Assembly (NCBI GenBank): GCA_020161835.1
Contig: JAIUNL010000009.1
Location: 1 to 64,000 of the forward strand
Direction of reading: 5' to 3'
DNA from: Bacteroidota bacterium
GTDB taxonomy: Bacteria; Bacteroidota; JABWAT01
Length of the DNA: 64,000 nt
Shown: positions 45,219 through 55,126 of the stretch, piece by piece
Numbering within the stretch: the stretch's first letter is position 1
Layout of the letters: each line of letters begins with the position of its first letter
Made by a program: the position numbers and the translations under genes
Notes under the pieces: generated by a model
Told to the model about the DNA's origin: nothing
Database searches by the model: none
Seen by the model: the letters and a program-made list of their open reading frames with translations, nothing else

Positions 45219-46031
45219 TTACCGTTTTCTGTATATAATGGATTGATTAAATTTCATTGACTGAACCTTTTCACCAAGCCCCCATCCAATCTCAGATTCA
45301 CCTAAAAAAAGATAACCACCTGGTTTCATAGCCCTGATCAGTTTTTGTTTAACCCGTTCAGAGTTTACATCATCAAAATAAATCAAGGTATTCCTTGCAA
45401 AGATGATGTCATAACAACCTTCATAAAGTTCATGGCTTAATATATTTCCGTGGAAATAAGATATTTTTTCAAGAAACGCTGCAGTCGGTTTTAATTTTTC
45501 ACCCCGCGTTTTTAAAAAATATTTTTCCTTATGTTCCGAGGAAAGTCCCCGGCATTGAATCCGGGTGTATTCTGCTGCAAGTGCCGTTAAAATTGCCTTA
45601 CGTGAAAGGTCAATTGCATCAATATGAAAATCAATCTTTTCCCGAGTGTGGTTTGATTCAGCAAAAGAGATCAGGATTGAAAGAGGCTCCTGACCTGTAC
45701 TGCAACCAACACTCAATGCACGAATTCTTTTATCTTTCTGAAAAATATTTTTGTCAATAATGACAGGAAAGATAATATCTCTCAGTACCCTGAAATGATC
45801 CTCATTTCTGAAAAAATAGGACTCATTTATCAATATTTCTTCAAGAAGTGATTCAAAAAGAGACTGATTGCCTTCTAGAACTGATTCCAGATTATCAGTG
45901 GTCACAGCCTGATCGGTCAAAAGACGTGTCAGGCGGACTTTCAAATTTCCGAACTGGTTTTTTGTAAGCACCAGTCCGGTTTTGAGATTGATGTAAAAAT
46001 ATAATTTGTTCAGTAGCTGAACATCATTCAC
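45219..46031 (-). CDS. cheR: Chemotaxis protein methyltransferase CheR
   Basis: 270 aa. N-terminal helical CheR domain (about 1-75), then the SAM-dependent catalytic domain: INESYFFRNEDHF, LSVGCSTGQEPLSI (SAM loop), and IIFARNTLIYFD. Methylates glutamates of the MCP upstream. No TPR extension. Starts 11 bases after the MCP stop. Confidence 0.93.
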   Translation of the reverse strand: MNDVQLLNKLYFYINLKTGLVLTKNQFGNLKVRLTRLLTDQAVTTDNLESVLEGNQSLFESLLEEILINESYFFRNEDHFRVLRDIIFPVIIDKNIFQKDKRIRALSVGCSTGQEPLSILISFAESNHTREKIDFHIDAIDLSRKAILTALAAEYTRIQCRGLSSEHKEKYFLKTRGEKLKPTAAFLEKISYFHGNILSHELYEGCYDIIFARNTLIYFDDVNSERVKQKLIRAMKPGGYLFLGESEIGWGLGEKVQSMKFNQSIIYRKR

Positions 46032-46042
46032 AGATTAAATGC

Positions 46043-48562
46043 TCAATTTGAGGTAATTTTCATTTCCCCGCTGCCGTAATCACTAAAGAATTGAGCACCT
46101 GCCCCTGATTCGAGCAATTCACCACCACCCGGCAGTTTAAATCTTGCTACCGATTGTGACAGACGTTTCGTGATTTCTACAAGATCAGTTGCTGAAGCTG
46201 CAGATTGGCGTGATCCGATAAGAGACTGCTTCGCAATCTGTGACACTTCATTCATCGCCATTACTACGCCGGCTGATGCAATATCCTGTTGCTTGGCTGC
46301 AAGTGAAATTTCCTGAATAAGTTCTGTGGACTGCTGAACCACCGAACGGATCTGTTCAAGAGCCCGGGCTGCCTCATCCGCAAGTCTGGTACCTTTTTCC
46401 ACTTCTGCAGTACCTTTTTCCATGGCGTGCACAGCTTCCTGTGTTTCCGCCTGAATGGTTTGTACAAGCTGGGAGATATCGTTCGTTGCTTTTGCAGAAC
46501 GTTCAGCAAGTTCACGAACCTGATCAGCTACCACGGCAAAACCACGTCCGGCTTCACCGGCCCGTGCAGCTTCGATTGTAGCATTAAGAGCAAGAAGGTT
46601 GGTCTGACTTGCAATTTCATCAATTACCTGTACGATTTTACCGATTTCGTTTGAAGATTCACCAAGTGACTTAATCTTCTGAGCTGAATCCTGTACCGTA
46701 GATCTGATCCGTCTCATACCCTCAATCGTTTCAAGTACGATGTTACCGCCTGACTGAGCTACTTCTGCTGCTTTCGATGCAGCTTCTGCTGCAGAGTCAG
46801 CATTGTTTGCCACCTGCCGGATTGATGCAGCCATTTCTTCTACGGCCGCTGATGCGTTCGTTACCTGAATGGACTGTTCTTCAGCACCATGCGCCATTTC
46901 TTCTGTTGAAGCAAGAATTTCTTTGGCTGATTCAGACACCTGACGGGTTACTGACTGAACTTCACGGATAAGGCGGCCAAGGTCATCAACCATGAGGTTA
47001 AATGAATCTGCAAGCGCACCAAGAGCACCCTCGGTCACTGTTGCCCGTTGGGTAAAATCACCTTCTGCTGAATTTGACACGACCACAAGCAAGTTGGTTA
47101 ACTGCTTTTGCATCGAATCCCGTTCTGCTTCCGTTTCAATCAAAGCAGAAAGACGCCTGATCATCTCATCGAACCTTGATCCCAGTTCTTCAAATTCATC
47201 ACCAGTATGAATATTTGTTCTTGCATTGAAATCTCCGTGGGCCACACGATCCATTGTTACAAGAAGATTATCAACTGTTGTAGTAAGAGATCCTGAAAGA
47301 TTTCGTGCGAAGTAAATAGCACCGACAAAACCCAGGGCAATTGAAACAATAAGAATGAGTACTGAGATCCAGAACAAGGTACTTGCAGAAGACTGAAGTT
47401 CTTCAATTACAGTTCCGTAAGTTGCATATTGTGTTGAAATAACACCATATGCGAGAATGGGGTCATCTTTCCTAAAAGAAAGAGAGGTTGTTAATGCTGA
47501 AACCTGCATATAGGCTTTTTCTGTTGCACCAGTATTAACTTCAGTCAAAACAACTGAGCCAACTGAATCGGCCTGAGAAAGATACTTTTCATCAACTGGC
47601 ACTCCAAGTGCAATCTGGTTGATGTTGTCGCCGAATGAAACTGATTCAGTTGATGCAATACGAACACCATTGGCCACAATACTTGCTGCAGCACGTTTTT
47701 GTTCTACAATGGAATGGAAGTTTTGGGTAAGAAAATTGTTGTTCCTTGCCAGGATTTTTCCGCTGACAACCACGCCCAGAACATTTTGAAGGCGGTCAAC
47801 AATTGGAAGAACCACTACTGCACCAATTCCGACATAAACTTTACTTTTTTCACCGTTTTCATTCACGATCTCAAAAGTGGCAAGATCATTTAAATGCATT
47901 TCAGTAGGACGGAAAGTTTTGGAATCCACATTCATTGGAAGATTTGCCTGAATCAGCAATTCTTTTTTCAGAATATCTTCAGGAATCATCATTAAACCGG
48001 TGCGGTTTGTCAATGTCTTTGAGGCTGCGTCAACAAACTGGTTGATGGGGCTTACCGATTTCTGTGTCGTATAATCTCTGTTAAAAACATCGTCACCATA
48101 AGCTGCCGGATCAGTTGCCCGGGTGATGACCCGCCCCCGGTTATCCAAAATGGTAAAGAAACTAAGCTCATAAGAAACAATATTATCAAAGGCCACGCTA
48201 TTCAGATCTTCCCGGGTTGCATCCTTATCCGGAATGCTGGGAGACCGGTTGTATTTTGCCATCAAAGCCACAAACTCAGATGACCCGATTGTGTTAGAAA
48301 CCCGTGAATAGATATCATTATTCAGGGTCGAGATCGTCTTTGTAAGAATCTTTCCCTGTTCTTCCATTGCAGCCTTTGCACTTAATAACTGCTGGGCAGC
48401 AGAATCATCGGCCTGGTTGGAAGTAATAAAAATAATTGTTAAAAGAAGTACTACGGCAATAATACCTACCGGGATTGCTACCACCAGAGCAAAGTTCCTG
48501 ATCAGTTTTCCGCGTACGGTATTAGTGGCAAACATCCCGCTGTCGAAGAAGGTCCCCGCCAT
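46043..48562 (-). CDS. Methyl-accepting chemotaxis protein
   Basis: 839 aa. TM1 about 24-47, a periplasmic sensor of about 345 residues that looks like a Cache-type domain ([29 protein letters not shown]), TM2 396-418, HAMP about 420-472, a second HAMP-like unit about 487-540 ([11 protein letters not shown]), and the signalling hairpin with [20 protein letters not shown]. The C-terminus lacks an NWETF-type tether for CheR/CheB. TAGGAG lies just before the ATG. First gene of the operon and its only receptor. Confidence 0.95.
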   Translation of the reverse strand: MAGTFFDSGMFATNTVRGKLIRNFALVVAIPVGIIAVVLLLTIIFITSNQADDSAAQQLLSAKAAMEEQGKILTKTISTLNNDIYSRVSNTIGSSEFVALMAKYNRSPSIPDKDATREDLNSVAFDNIVSYELSFFTILDNRGRVITRATDPAAYGDDVFNRDYTTQKSVSPINQFVDAASKTLTNRTGLMMIPEDILKKELLIQANLPMNVDSKTFRPTEMHLNDLATFEIVNENGEKSKVYVGIGAVVVLPIVDRLQNVLGVVVSGKILARNNNFLTQNFHSIVEQKRAAASIVANGVRIASTESVSFGDNINQIALGVPVDEKYLSQADSVGSVVLTEVNTGATEKAYMQVSALTTSLSFRKDDPILAYGVISTQYATYGTVIEELQSSASTLFWISVLILIVSIALGFVGAIYFARNLSGSLTTTVDNLLVTMDRVAHGDFNARTNIHTGDEFEELGSRFDEMIRRLSALIETEAERDSMQKQLTNLLVVVSNSAEGDFTQRATVTEGALGALADSFNLMVDDLGRLIREVQSVTRQVSESAKEILASTEEMAHGAEEQSIQVTNASAAVEEMAASIRQVANNADSAAEAASKAAEVAQSGGNIVLETIEGMRRIRSTVQDSAQKIKSLGESSNEIGKIVQVIDEIASQTNLLALNATIEAARAGEAGRGFAVVADQVRELAERSAKATNDISQLVQTIQAETQEAVHAMEKGTAEVEKGTRLADEAARALEQIRSVVQQSTELIQEISLAAKQQDIASAGVVMAMNEVSQIAKQSLIGSRQSAASATDLVEITKRLSQSVARFKLPGGGELLESGAGAQFFSDYGSGEMKITSN

Positions 48563-48647
48563 TGTTGACTCCTATCATTATAAAGTGTATCGAAAATTCT
48601 AATCTTAAAAAAAAACGCCTTTTTTTCTTTAGGCATATTCAGAATTT

Positions 48648-48677
48648 AAGTTACTAAAATCAATTCATGATTGTCAA
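48648..48677 (-). promoter_or_regulatory. Candidate promoter of the chemosensory operon
   Basis: On the minus strand a perfect TTGACA (48677-48672), 18 bases, then TAACTT (48653-48648), about 90 bases before the MCP ATG. Between it and the gene is a short GCCT...AGGC stem followed by nine T (48609-48635 region), which could be a weak attenuator. The gap 48563-48959 has no gene. Confidence 0.4.
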
Positions 48678-48877
48678 GAAAATATTTATTTTTAAAGGGG
48701 TTTAGACAAAATTTGCCTGTATTTTTATCAATAATTCTGAAATCAGAAGAAATTCGGACCCAATAGTCAACCCCACCTCATGTTCATCTGATTTCATTGA
48801 TACTCCCTGAAAAAAATATTTTATTCATTTTTATCCCTGATTATTAGTTTATAACCTAAACTTTTGGATCATGATTT

Positions 48878-48906
48878 TGAATTTAACTGTTCTCACAGCT
48901 ATTTTT
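48878..48906 (+). promoter_or_regulatory. Candidate promoter of the divergent roadblock genes
   Basis: TTGAAT (48878-48883), 17 bases, TATTTT (48901-48906), 54 bases before the ATG at 48960, which has CCCGGAG in front. AT-rich region, so chance hits are likely. Confidence 0.3.
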
Positions 48907-48959
48907 ATACGATAATTTTGTAATCATTATGGTATAAGTGTATTAAGCCCGGAGTCATC

Positions 48960-49319
48960 ATGGAATCCATCAAACCTTTTCTCGGCAATTTAACATCAAT
49001 AGATGGCATTCTTGCTGCAGTGGTTATTGGCAAAGACGGATTTGTAATTGAATCAATGGCCAATACTGACCTTGACACAGAAGCCGTTGGCGGCATTATT
49101 TCCGGAGGAATCCGGACGACTGCTGAAATGGGCAAAGATCTGTCAGTGGGCGCCTTACACCAGTCTATGATTGAATATGACAACGGGATTCTGCTTTCTA
49201 AGGTTATCAATGAGGGTGGTACTATTCTTGCAGTTGTTGCCTCTGATAAAGCTCTTGTGGGCAATGTCAGGTATCAATTAACCAAGTTTGGCGACCAAAT
49301 CGCAAAAATTTTGCAATGA
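48960..49319 (+). CDS. Roadblock/LC7-domain protein
   Basis: 119 aa, a single roadblock domain: LTSIDGILAAVVIGKDGFVIES at the N-terminus, ISGGIRTTAEMGKDL, LSKVINEGGTILAVVASDKALVG. Strong GGAG site. Divergent from the chemosensory operon with about 400 bases between starts, so the third roadblock protein of the cluster. Likely partner of the GTPase or of the other roadblock proteins. Confidence 0.85.
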   Translation: MESIKPFLGNLTSIDGILAAVVIGKDGFVIESMANTDLDTEAVGGIISGGIRTTAEMGKDLSVGALHQSMIEYDNGILLSKVINEGGTILAVVASDKALVGNVRYQLTKFGDQIAKILQ

Positions 49320-49343
49320 AAGTCATTTTACAGTAGACTTTTT
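49319..49343 (+). terminator. Weak hairpin between the two roadblock genes
   Basis: AAAGTC (49319-49324) pairs with GACTTT (49336-49341) and runs into further T residues. Six-bp stem only; may attenuate transcription into the next gene or be chance. Confidence 0.25.
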
Positions 49344-49389
49344 CCCTATAAACCATTAATTTCCTTTCAATTTATAAATAAGGAAAACC

Positions 49390-49911
49390 ATGGCTAAATC
49401 CGGCAATGAAGATTTCAGACAGGTCTATCTCAGTGAAAACCAAATGGACCTGGCTACAAATGTTCTTAAAGACCTGTTTACCAAAACTGCAGCTACTGCT
49501 ATTCTGCTCGGAGATATGACGGGGCAGCTTTTAACCAAGATTGGCGGATTGCTGGATCGCGATCTTGAAGTATTTTCAGTTCTTGCTGCGTCCAACTTTA
49601 CAGCAACAAGTGAAATGGCCAGGCTCATTGGTGAAAAAGCCAGCTTTGAAGTCCTTTTTCATGAAGGTGAAGAACGTTCAATCTATCTGATGAGTATTGA
49701 TGACAGATACATTCTTGAAATTATCTTCAAGACAACTATCCCGCCCGGTACAGTAAGGATTTATGCTAAAAAAGCAAAAGAATCACTCAGACAAATTATT
49801 CTTGCTGAATCAATGATGGTTGATATTTCTGAAATTTTTGACGATAACTTCTCCAGTCTTCTGGATGAACAGTTCGACAAAACAATGAATCAAAAAGATC
49901 AGAAAAAGTAA
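49390..49911 (+). CDS. Roadblock-like protein with a longer C-terminus
   Basis: 173 aa. Residues about 20-125 follow the roadblock pattern (LKDLFTKTAATAILLGDMTGQLLTKIG, FSVLAASNFTATSEMARLIGE, YLMSIDDRYILEIIF), more diverged than the neighbour. The last 45 residues are charged and helical (FDDNFSSLLDEQFDKTM). AAGGA lies a few bases before the ATG. Probably co-transcribed with the preceding roadblock gene. Confidence 0.75.
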   Translation: MAKSGNEDFRQVYLSENQMDLATNVLKDLFTKTAATAILLGDMTGQLLTKIGGLLDRDLEVFSVLAASNFTATSEMARLIGEKASFEVLFHEGEERSIYLMSIDDRYILEIIFKTTIPPGTVRIYAKKAKESLRQIILAESMMVDISEIFDDNFSSLLDEQFDKTMNQKDQKK

Positions 49912-49938
49912 TTTTCCGGCTTTAAGGGGAACCGGTCC

Positions 49939-50499
49939 ATGAGAATTATTTCCGGACGGTTCCGTGGCCGTCAGATTCAATGCCCGTCAGGAGATCATGT
50001 CAGGCCAACGTCCGACCGGGTCAAAGAAAATCTTTTTAACCTTTTGCAAAACCATCTTTCCTTCCAGAATGCTGTAATTGCTGATCTGTTTTGCGGATCA
50101 GGTGCATTTGGAATCGAAAGTTTGAGCCGTGGAGCATCTTTCGTCCACTTTGTTGATATTCATCCGGCATCTTTGAAAACTATCACCGAGAATTTGAACC
50201 GTTTTTCCGTCCCTTCTGAATCTTACAGAGCCATCAAAGCTGATGCTATCAACTGGGCTGAATCTTACCGGGGAGCAAAAGTCGACCTTATTCTTGCTGA
50301 CCCACCTTACCAATGGCCCAACTTTGTAACTCTTTTTGACTCACTTCGTCAAAATCCATCTTTTTCTGAAGCAATTTTTGCCTTTGAAGCATCATCAGAC
50401 TTTAAAGCTCCCGATGGTTACGAACCCCTTGATGACAGAAAATATGGTAAAACAAGAATATGTTTATTTAACCTTTCAGGAAGAATAACCCATGAGTAA
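49939..50499 (+). CDS. rsmD: 16S rRNA (guanine(966)-N2)-methyltransferase RsmD
   Basis: 186 aa. MRIISGRFRGRQIQCP, RPTSDRVKENLFNLL, VIADLFCGSGAFGIESLSRGA (SAM site) and the catalytic ADPPYQW are the RsmD hallmarks. Methylates G966 of 16S rRNA in the small subunit. Overlaps coaD by 8 bases, the usual pairing. Confidence 0.95.
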   Translation: MRIISGRFRGRQIQCPSGDHVRPTSDRVKENLFNLLQNHLSFQNAVIADLFCGSGAFGIESLSRGASFVHFVDIHPASLKTITENLNRFSVPSESYRAIKADAINWAESYRGAKVDLILADPPYQWPNFVTLFDSLRQNPSFSEAIFAFEASSDFKAPDGYEPLDDRKYGKTRICLFNLSGRITHE

Positions 50500-50977
50500 A
50501 CTTGCCATTTACCCGGGTACATTTGACCCGATTACCAACGGTCACCTTGATGTTCTGGAACGTGCGTGTAAAATATTTGATCATGTTGTGGTTACGCTTG
50601 CCATCAACAGCTCAAAACAACCTCTTTTTTCAGTGTCAGACCGAAAAGAAATGATCAGTGAAGCAACCAGCCATTTACCTAATACTTCAGTTGATACCAT
50701 TGACGGACTTCTAATCAGGTACGCCAGTGAAAAAGGAGCAATTTCAATTGTAAGGGGATTAAGGCAGGTCAGTGATTTTGAATATGAATTTCAAATGGCT
50801 CTGATGAACCGTAAAATCGAACCCGAAATCTCAACTGTTTTCTTGATGCCCAGTGATAAATATACATTTTTGAACAGTACTATCATCCGTGAACTCGCCC
50901 GATTGGGTGCCAATGTCTCTGAATTTGTTCCCCCTTCAGTTTTGAAACGTCTACAAGATAATTTTTTGAGGAGTTGA
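50492..50977 (+). CDS. coaD: Phosphopantetheine adenylyltransferase
   Basis: 161 aa. YPGTFDPITNGHLDV contains the nucleotidyltransferase T/HxGH-type motif (NGHL), and FLNSTIIREL is the ISSTxxR motif. Transfers AMP to 4'-phosphopantetheine, the penultimate CoA step. One base separates it from the aminotransferase. Confidence 0.96.
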   Translation: MSKLAIYPGTFDPITNGHLDVLERACKIFDHVVVTLAINSSKQPLFSVSDRKEMISEATSHLPNTSVDTIDGLLIRYASEKGAISIVRGLRQVSDFEYEFQMALMNRKIEPEISTVFLMPSDKYTFLNSTIIRELARLGANVSEFVPPSVLKRLQDNFLRS

Positions 50978-50978
50978 T

Positions 50979-52169
50979 ATGCAGGTCGCAAACCGCTTAA
51001 ACAAAATACATGAATCACAAACTCTAGCCATAACCGCAAAAGCAGGCGCCCTGAAACGCCAGGGAATTAAGGTGCTTAGCCTTTCTGCCGGAGAACCTGA
51101 CTTTGATACCCCAGCACATATTCAGGAAGCAGCGTTCGATGCAATCCGGGCCGGGTTTACTCATTATACACCCAATAATGGAATTCCTGAACTCAAGGAA
51201 GCAATCGTAAAAAAATTCAGGGATGAAAACAATGTTGAGTATAAGCCGGAAGAAATTCTGGTCTCTAACGGCGGAAAGCATTCAATCTCCAATTTCTTTT
51301 TTGCAATTCTGAATCCTGGTGATGAAGTCATTATTCCTGCCCCTTACTGGGTTTCTTATCCTGAAATGGTGAAACTTGCAGAAGGAACTCCGGTCATTTT
51401 GTCAGCAGGATGGGACTCTAATTTTAAAGTAAGTCCAGCTCAGCTCCAGGCTGCAATTACCCCAAAAACAAAAGTTTTTGTTCTGAATTCACCGAGTAAC
51501 CCAACCGGTACAGTTTACACACCTGATGAAATTAAAGCTCTCTGTAAAATTGCTGTTGAGAATAAAGTTTACATTTTATCTGATGAAATTTATGAACATT
51601 TGATTTTTGACGGAACCAAACATTTTTGTCCGGCATCTGAACCTGAATTCAAGCCATGGGTTTTTGTTGTAAACGGTGTGTCAAAGGCATTTGCCATGAC
51701 CGGCTGGCGCATCGGGTATCTGGCAGGCGACAAAGCTGTTATTGACGGTGCTGCAAAAATTCAGTCACAAATGACCAGTAATGCTTGCTCGGTTAGCCAA
51801 AAAGCTGCCGTTGAGGCAATTAGCAAAGGAATTGAACCCCTTAATTATATGTTCAAGGAATTTGAAAAACGCCGTCGTTTTGTTTTTGATTCAATGTCGA
51901 AAATGCCCTACGTCAATCTGAAAGAACCTGGCGGTGCTTTTTACGTTTTTCCCGATTTGAGTCAGATTATCGGTAAATCTTACTTAGGAAACCCGGTAAC
52001 TTCAATCAACCAGTTTTGCGAAATCCTGATCAGTGATTTCAGGATTGCTGCTGTACCGGGTGACGCTTTTGGCGCTCCATTATCATTGCGGATCAGTTAT
52101 GCCGCTGGTATGGATATTCTTGAAGATGCAATGAAGCAATTTTCTGATGCTTTAGCCGCCCTTAAATAA
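50979..52169 (+). CDS. Class I aspartate-type aminotransferase
   Basis: 396 aa. Fold type I PLP enzyme with K236 in NGVSKAFAMTGWRIGY as Schiff-base lysine, NSPSNPTGTVY, SDEIYEHLIF and the substrate Arg in SLRISYA. Closest in look to the Ib subgroup aspartate aminotransferases (some also act on prephenate). GAGGAG precedes the start at ideal distance. Confidence 0.9.
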   Translation: MQVANRLNKIHESQTLAITAKAGALKRQGIKVLSLSAGEPDFDTPAHIQEAAFDAIRAGFTHYTPNNGIPELKEAIVKKFRDENNVEYKPEEILVSNGGKHSISNFFFAILNPGDEVIIPAPYWVSYPEMVKLAEGTPVILSAGWDSNFKVSPAQLQAAITPKTKVFVLNSPSNPTGTVYTPDEIKALCKIAVENKVYILSDEIYEHLIFDGTKHFCPASEPEFKPWVFVVNGVSKAFAMTGWRIGYLAGDKAVIDGAAKIQSQMTSNACSVSQKAAVEAISKGIEPLNYMFKEFEKRRRFVFDSMSKMPYVNLKEPGGAFYVFPDLSQIIGKSYLGNPVTSINQFCEILISDFRIAAVPGDAFGAPLSLRISYAAGMDILEDAMKQFSDALAALK

Positions 52170-52234
52170 GGACGGCACCAATTTTGCTGCAAATAGCCTC
52201 GGTAGTAACCTAATTTCTTCAGGAAAAGCCAGAT

Positions 52235-52444
52235 ATGCCTTTGTATGAATACCGCTGTTCATCATGCGGACATCAATTTGAAGTTCTTCAAAAAATCAGT
52301 GATCAGTCTTTACGACCATGTGAGAAATGTGGTACTGAATCAGAACATCTGATTTCTGGCGGGGGATTTGTCTTTAAGGGATCTGGCTTCTACATCACCG
52401 ACAATAAAAAACCTGCCCCAAATAAATTAAAATCTGAATCATAA
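52235..52444 (+). CDS. FmdB-family zinc-ribbon protein
   Basis: 69 aa. MPLYEYRCSSCGHQFE and CEKCGTE give a CxxC-CxxC zinc ribbon; GGGFVFKGSGFYITD is the family's second block. Function unknown, proposed regulatory. Four bases before the next gene's GTG. Confidence 0.92.
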   Translation: MPLYEYRCSSCGHQFEVLQKISDQSLRPCEKCGTESEHLISGGGFVFKGSGFYITDNKKPAPNKLKSES

Positions 52445-52448
52445 TATT

Positions 52449-52880
52449 GTGACAGAACTCAAAGAAACTGAACCCAAAAAAATCGAAAGTCTAGAGGAAC
52501 TTAAACGGTCAAAATATTTTCAGCAGGCTGGCACACCAGAAGCAGAAAAGGAAATATCAAACCGGTTTACATCCGTTTTTGACCGAATCAGACATTCTGC
52601 AATTGCAGACAAAGTTCTGTTGATGTTTCTCTATTTTAAAGACCCGAATACATCAAAAGCAAAAAAGCTCATTATTGGAGCCGGTTTGTTGTATTTCATC
52701 ACTCCCCTCGATTTTATTCCCGATACCATTCCAGTTCTTGGGCTTCTTGATGATATTGGTATTCTGTCAATGATTGCCAGTTACATGATAGATGAACTCT
52801 CAGCCTACAAAGACTATATTTTAAGTAAAAAACCTGCCGGAAAATCTGAACAAAAAAACAAACAGGAGCCAAACCCATGA
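52449..52880 (+). CDS. DUF1232 (YkvA-type) small membrane protein
   Basis: 143 aa, GTG start. The DUF1232 core is [33 protein letters not shown], read here in two parts ([15 protein letters not shown] and [11 protein letters not shown]), a hydrophobic hairpin. The N-terminal 60 residues are charged ([17 protein letters not shown]). Function unknown. Overlaps icd by 4 bases. Confidence 0.9.
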   Translation: MTELKETEPKKIESLEELKRSKYFQQAGTPEAEKEISNRFTSVFDRIRHSAIADKVLLMFLYFKDPNTSKAKKLIIGAGLLYFITPLDFIPDTIPVLGLLDDIGILSMIASYMIDELSAYKDYILSKKPAGKSEQKNKQEPNP

Positions 52881-54130
52881 GTGCTTATACCAAACTTGTA
52901 CCTCCTTCAAAAGGTGAAAAAATTTATTTTGCTGACGGTAAGGTTCAAGTTCCAGATCGTCCCATCATTCCCTTTATTGAAGGCGATGGAACGGGCCCTG
53001 ACATTTGGAATGCTTCCAAATTTGTCTTAGATAAAGCAGTTGAAAAAGCTTACGGCGGAAAAAAATCAATAGAATGGTTTGAAGTCTATGCCGGTGAAAA
53101 AGCAAATGATGTTTACGGACCCAACACCTGGCTGCCAGAAGATACCTTAGTTGCTATCAGAGAATTTCTGATTGGTATCAAGGGACCTCTGACGACACCA
53201 GTTGGTGGCGGAATCAGATCCATCAATGTTGCGCTCAGACAAATGCTCGATCTTTACGCTTGTGTTCGTCCAGTCATGTATTTTGATGGTGTTCCTTCCC
53301 CTGTTAAACATCCTGAACAAATTGACATGGTCATTTTTCGTGAAAATACTGAAGATATTTATGCCGGTATTGAATGGAAAGCTGGAACCCCGGAAGTGAA
53401 AAAAGTAATAGACTTCCTCACCAAGGAAATGGGTGTCAACAAGATCCGTTTCCCTGAATCTTCCTCAATTGGCATCAAACCCGTTTCTTCAGAAGGATCA
53501 AAACGACTGATCAGGGCTGCGTTCGAATATGCCATTGAAAACAACAGATCAAGTGTAACCCTTGTTCACAAAGGTAATATCATGAAATTCACTGAAGGTG
53601 CATTCCGTGATTGGGGTTATGAACTTGCCAAGGAAGAATTTGCAGATAAACTCGTTTCATGGGATGAGTGCAACGGAAATCCGCCTGCCGGAAAAATTCT
53701 GGTAAAAGATGCAATTGCAGATAACTTCCTGCAACAAATTCTCACCCGGCCTGCTGAATTTGATGTGATTGCAACCCTGAACCTGAACGGCGACTATATT
53801 TCTGATGCACTTGCTGCTCAGGTTGGTGGAATTGGAATTGCACCGGGTGCAAACATCAATTATTCAACCGGTCATGCTATTTTTGAAGCAACACACGGAA
53901 CAGCTCCAAAATATGCCGGTCAGGACAAGGTAAATCCATCTTCGGTCATTCTTTCGGGTGAAATGATGTTCAGGCATCTGGGATGGAATGAAGCTGCTGA
54001 CCTCATTCTTAAAGGATTGAATACTGCAATTACGAACCGAACAGTTACTTACGACTTTGCCCGTCTGATGGATGGTGCCAAAGAGGTAAAATGCTCTGAA
54101 TTTGCGAAGAAAGTTGTTGAAGCATTCTGA
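52877..54130 (+). CDS. icd: NADP-dependent isocitrate dehydrogenase
   Basis: 417 aa, the E. coli-type length. [24 protein letters not shown] (the Ser of the regulatory site is kept), [14 protein letters not shown], and the NADP-type end [15 protein letters not shown]. Oxidises isocitrate to 2-oxoglutarate in the TCA cycle. Ends at a strong bidirectional hairpin. Confidence 0.96.
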   Translation: MSAYTKLVPPSKGEKIYFADGKVQVPDRPIIPFIEGDGTGPDIWNASKFVLDKAVEKAYGGKKSIEWFEVYAGEKANDVYGPNTWLPEDTLVAIREFLIGIKGPLTTPVGGGIRSINVALRQMLDLYACVRPVMYFDGVPSPVKHPEQIDMVIFRENTEDIYAGIEWKAGTPEVKKVIDFLTKEMGVNKIRFPESSSIGIKPVSSEGSKRLIRAAFEYAIENNRSSVTLVHKGNIMKFTEGAFRDWGYELAKEEFADKLVSWDECNGNPPAGKILVKDAIADNFLQQILTRPAEFDVIATLNLNGDYISDALAAQVGGIGIAPGANINYSTGHAIFEATHGTAPKYAGQDKVNPSSVILSGEMMFRHLGWNEAADLILKGLNTAITNRTVTYDFARLMDGAKEVKCSEFAKKVVEAF

Positions 54131-54152
54131 AAAAATTCTGACAAGGCTTAAA

Positions 54153-54184
54153 CGAAAAAGTCCGCCAATGAGCGGACTTTTTCG
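54153..54184. terminator. Bidirectional terminator between icd and the Yip1 gene
   Basis: 13-bp perfect stem CGAAAAAGTCCGC (54153-54165) / GCGGACTTTTTCG (54172-54184), 6-base loop, T-rich on both strands. It separates two convergent genes. Confidence 0.92.
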
Positions 54185-54203
54185 TTTTCAGTAAAGTAAC
54201 TTT

Positions 54204-54914
54204 TTAGAAAAATATTTGATATGCTTTTACCAATAGGTAAGGAATCAGAATAATCAAAGCCGAAACCTGCCACGAAGATTTTGAAGTTATTTTAAATCCT
54301 AGCATCATTAAAAACATGTAAAACCACACCAGAAGATCAGCTGAAACAATCATTTTGTGAATTGTATTTTTCGTATCAAAATCAGAGAGCAGCAATACAG
54401 GTCCAAGATTGGTATTTAAAGTACCTGCGATTATCACCATTGCACTTGATACTAATGAAATCAAAGAATAGAACAAGGTTAAAACAGCTATCGCACTCAA
54501 TGTCACAGAAAAAGTGTAGTTTTCAACTGAACCAAAAAATTTGCCAACCAGCAGAAAATAAAGTGCAAGCAGAAAAAACCAGCCAGTGGCCATTATTACA
54601 CTTGAAACAACGGTTATAATGGTGCCAAAAGAACCTTCCGAAAACGATTCTATCTGAGCAATTGCTATATCTGCATCGCTTTGAGACATCTTACCATCAG
54701 CAACACTCTGTTCAATTTTTTCCTTTTGAAGATTGAATATTTCCCGTTTTATTTCAGGTGTTGTGAAAACCCAGAAAGACATCAAAGCCGAAACCAAAAT
54801 AGAAATTGAGAGTGAAATAATGATCTGGGATGTTGGCAGGGGATTTTCGTTTAACCCCTCAAAGGCTTCAGATGGAGATGAAAACAATGCAATAAAACGG
54901 TCAAAAAGGTTCAT
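54204..54914 (-). CDS. Yip1-domain membrane protein
   Basis: 236 aa with about five membrane segments (near 28-50, 98-122, 132-160, 185-205, 215-235) and a cytoplasmic or loop stretch rich in Glu and Lys (about 55-95: IKREIFNLQKEKIEQS). FDRFIALFSSPSEAFEGLNENP is the typical start of bacterial Yip1-family proteins. Function in bacteria unknown. Convergent to icd and divergent from alaS. Confidence 0.75.
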   Translation of the reverse strand: MNLFDRFIALFSSPSEAFEGLNENPLPTSQIIISLSISILVSALMSFWVFTTPEIKREIFNLQKEKIEQSVADGKMSQSDADIAIAQIESFSEGSFGTIITVVSSVIMATGWFFLLALYFLLVGKFFGSVENYTFSVTLSAIAVLTLFYSLISLVSSAMVIIAGTLNTNLGPVLLLSDFDTKNTIHKMIVSADLLVWFYMFLMMLGFKITSKSSWQVSALIILIPYLLVKAYQIFF

Positions 54915-55126
54915 AGTAACTCCTTATTTTATTGGTGATGGCGGTAACACTACCGGGTATTCAGATTGTAAAGGAAAAGTGAAATTTGTATCTTGTAAAC
55001 TTGTTTCTAATTTAAATATTACCTGTTCAGACCGGTTTGACAGGAAAACTCTTTCAAGATACCTGAACTTTTTCTGTTTCATCCTTTATTAAGTTGAAAA
55101 TACAGAACTAAACGGACAAATTAAAT

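Noticed and set aside
54915..55126. T-box leader before alaS
   Set aside because: No antiterminator-like conserved block and no terminator pair is recognisable in the 212 bases.
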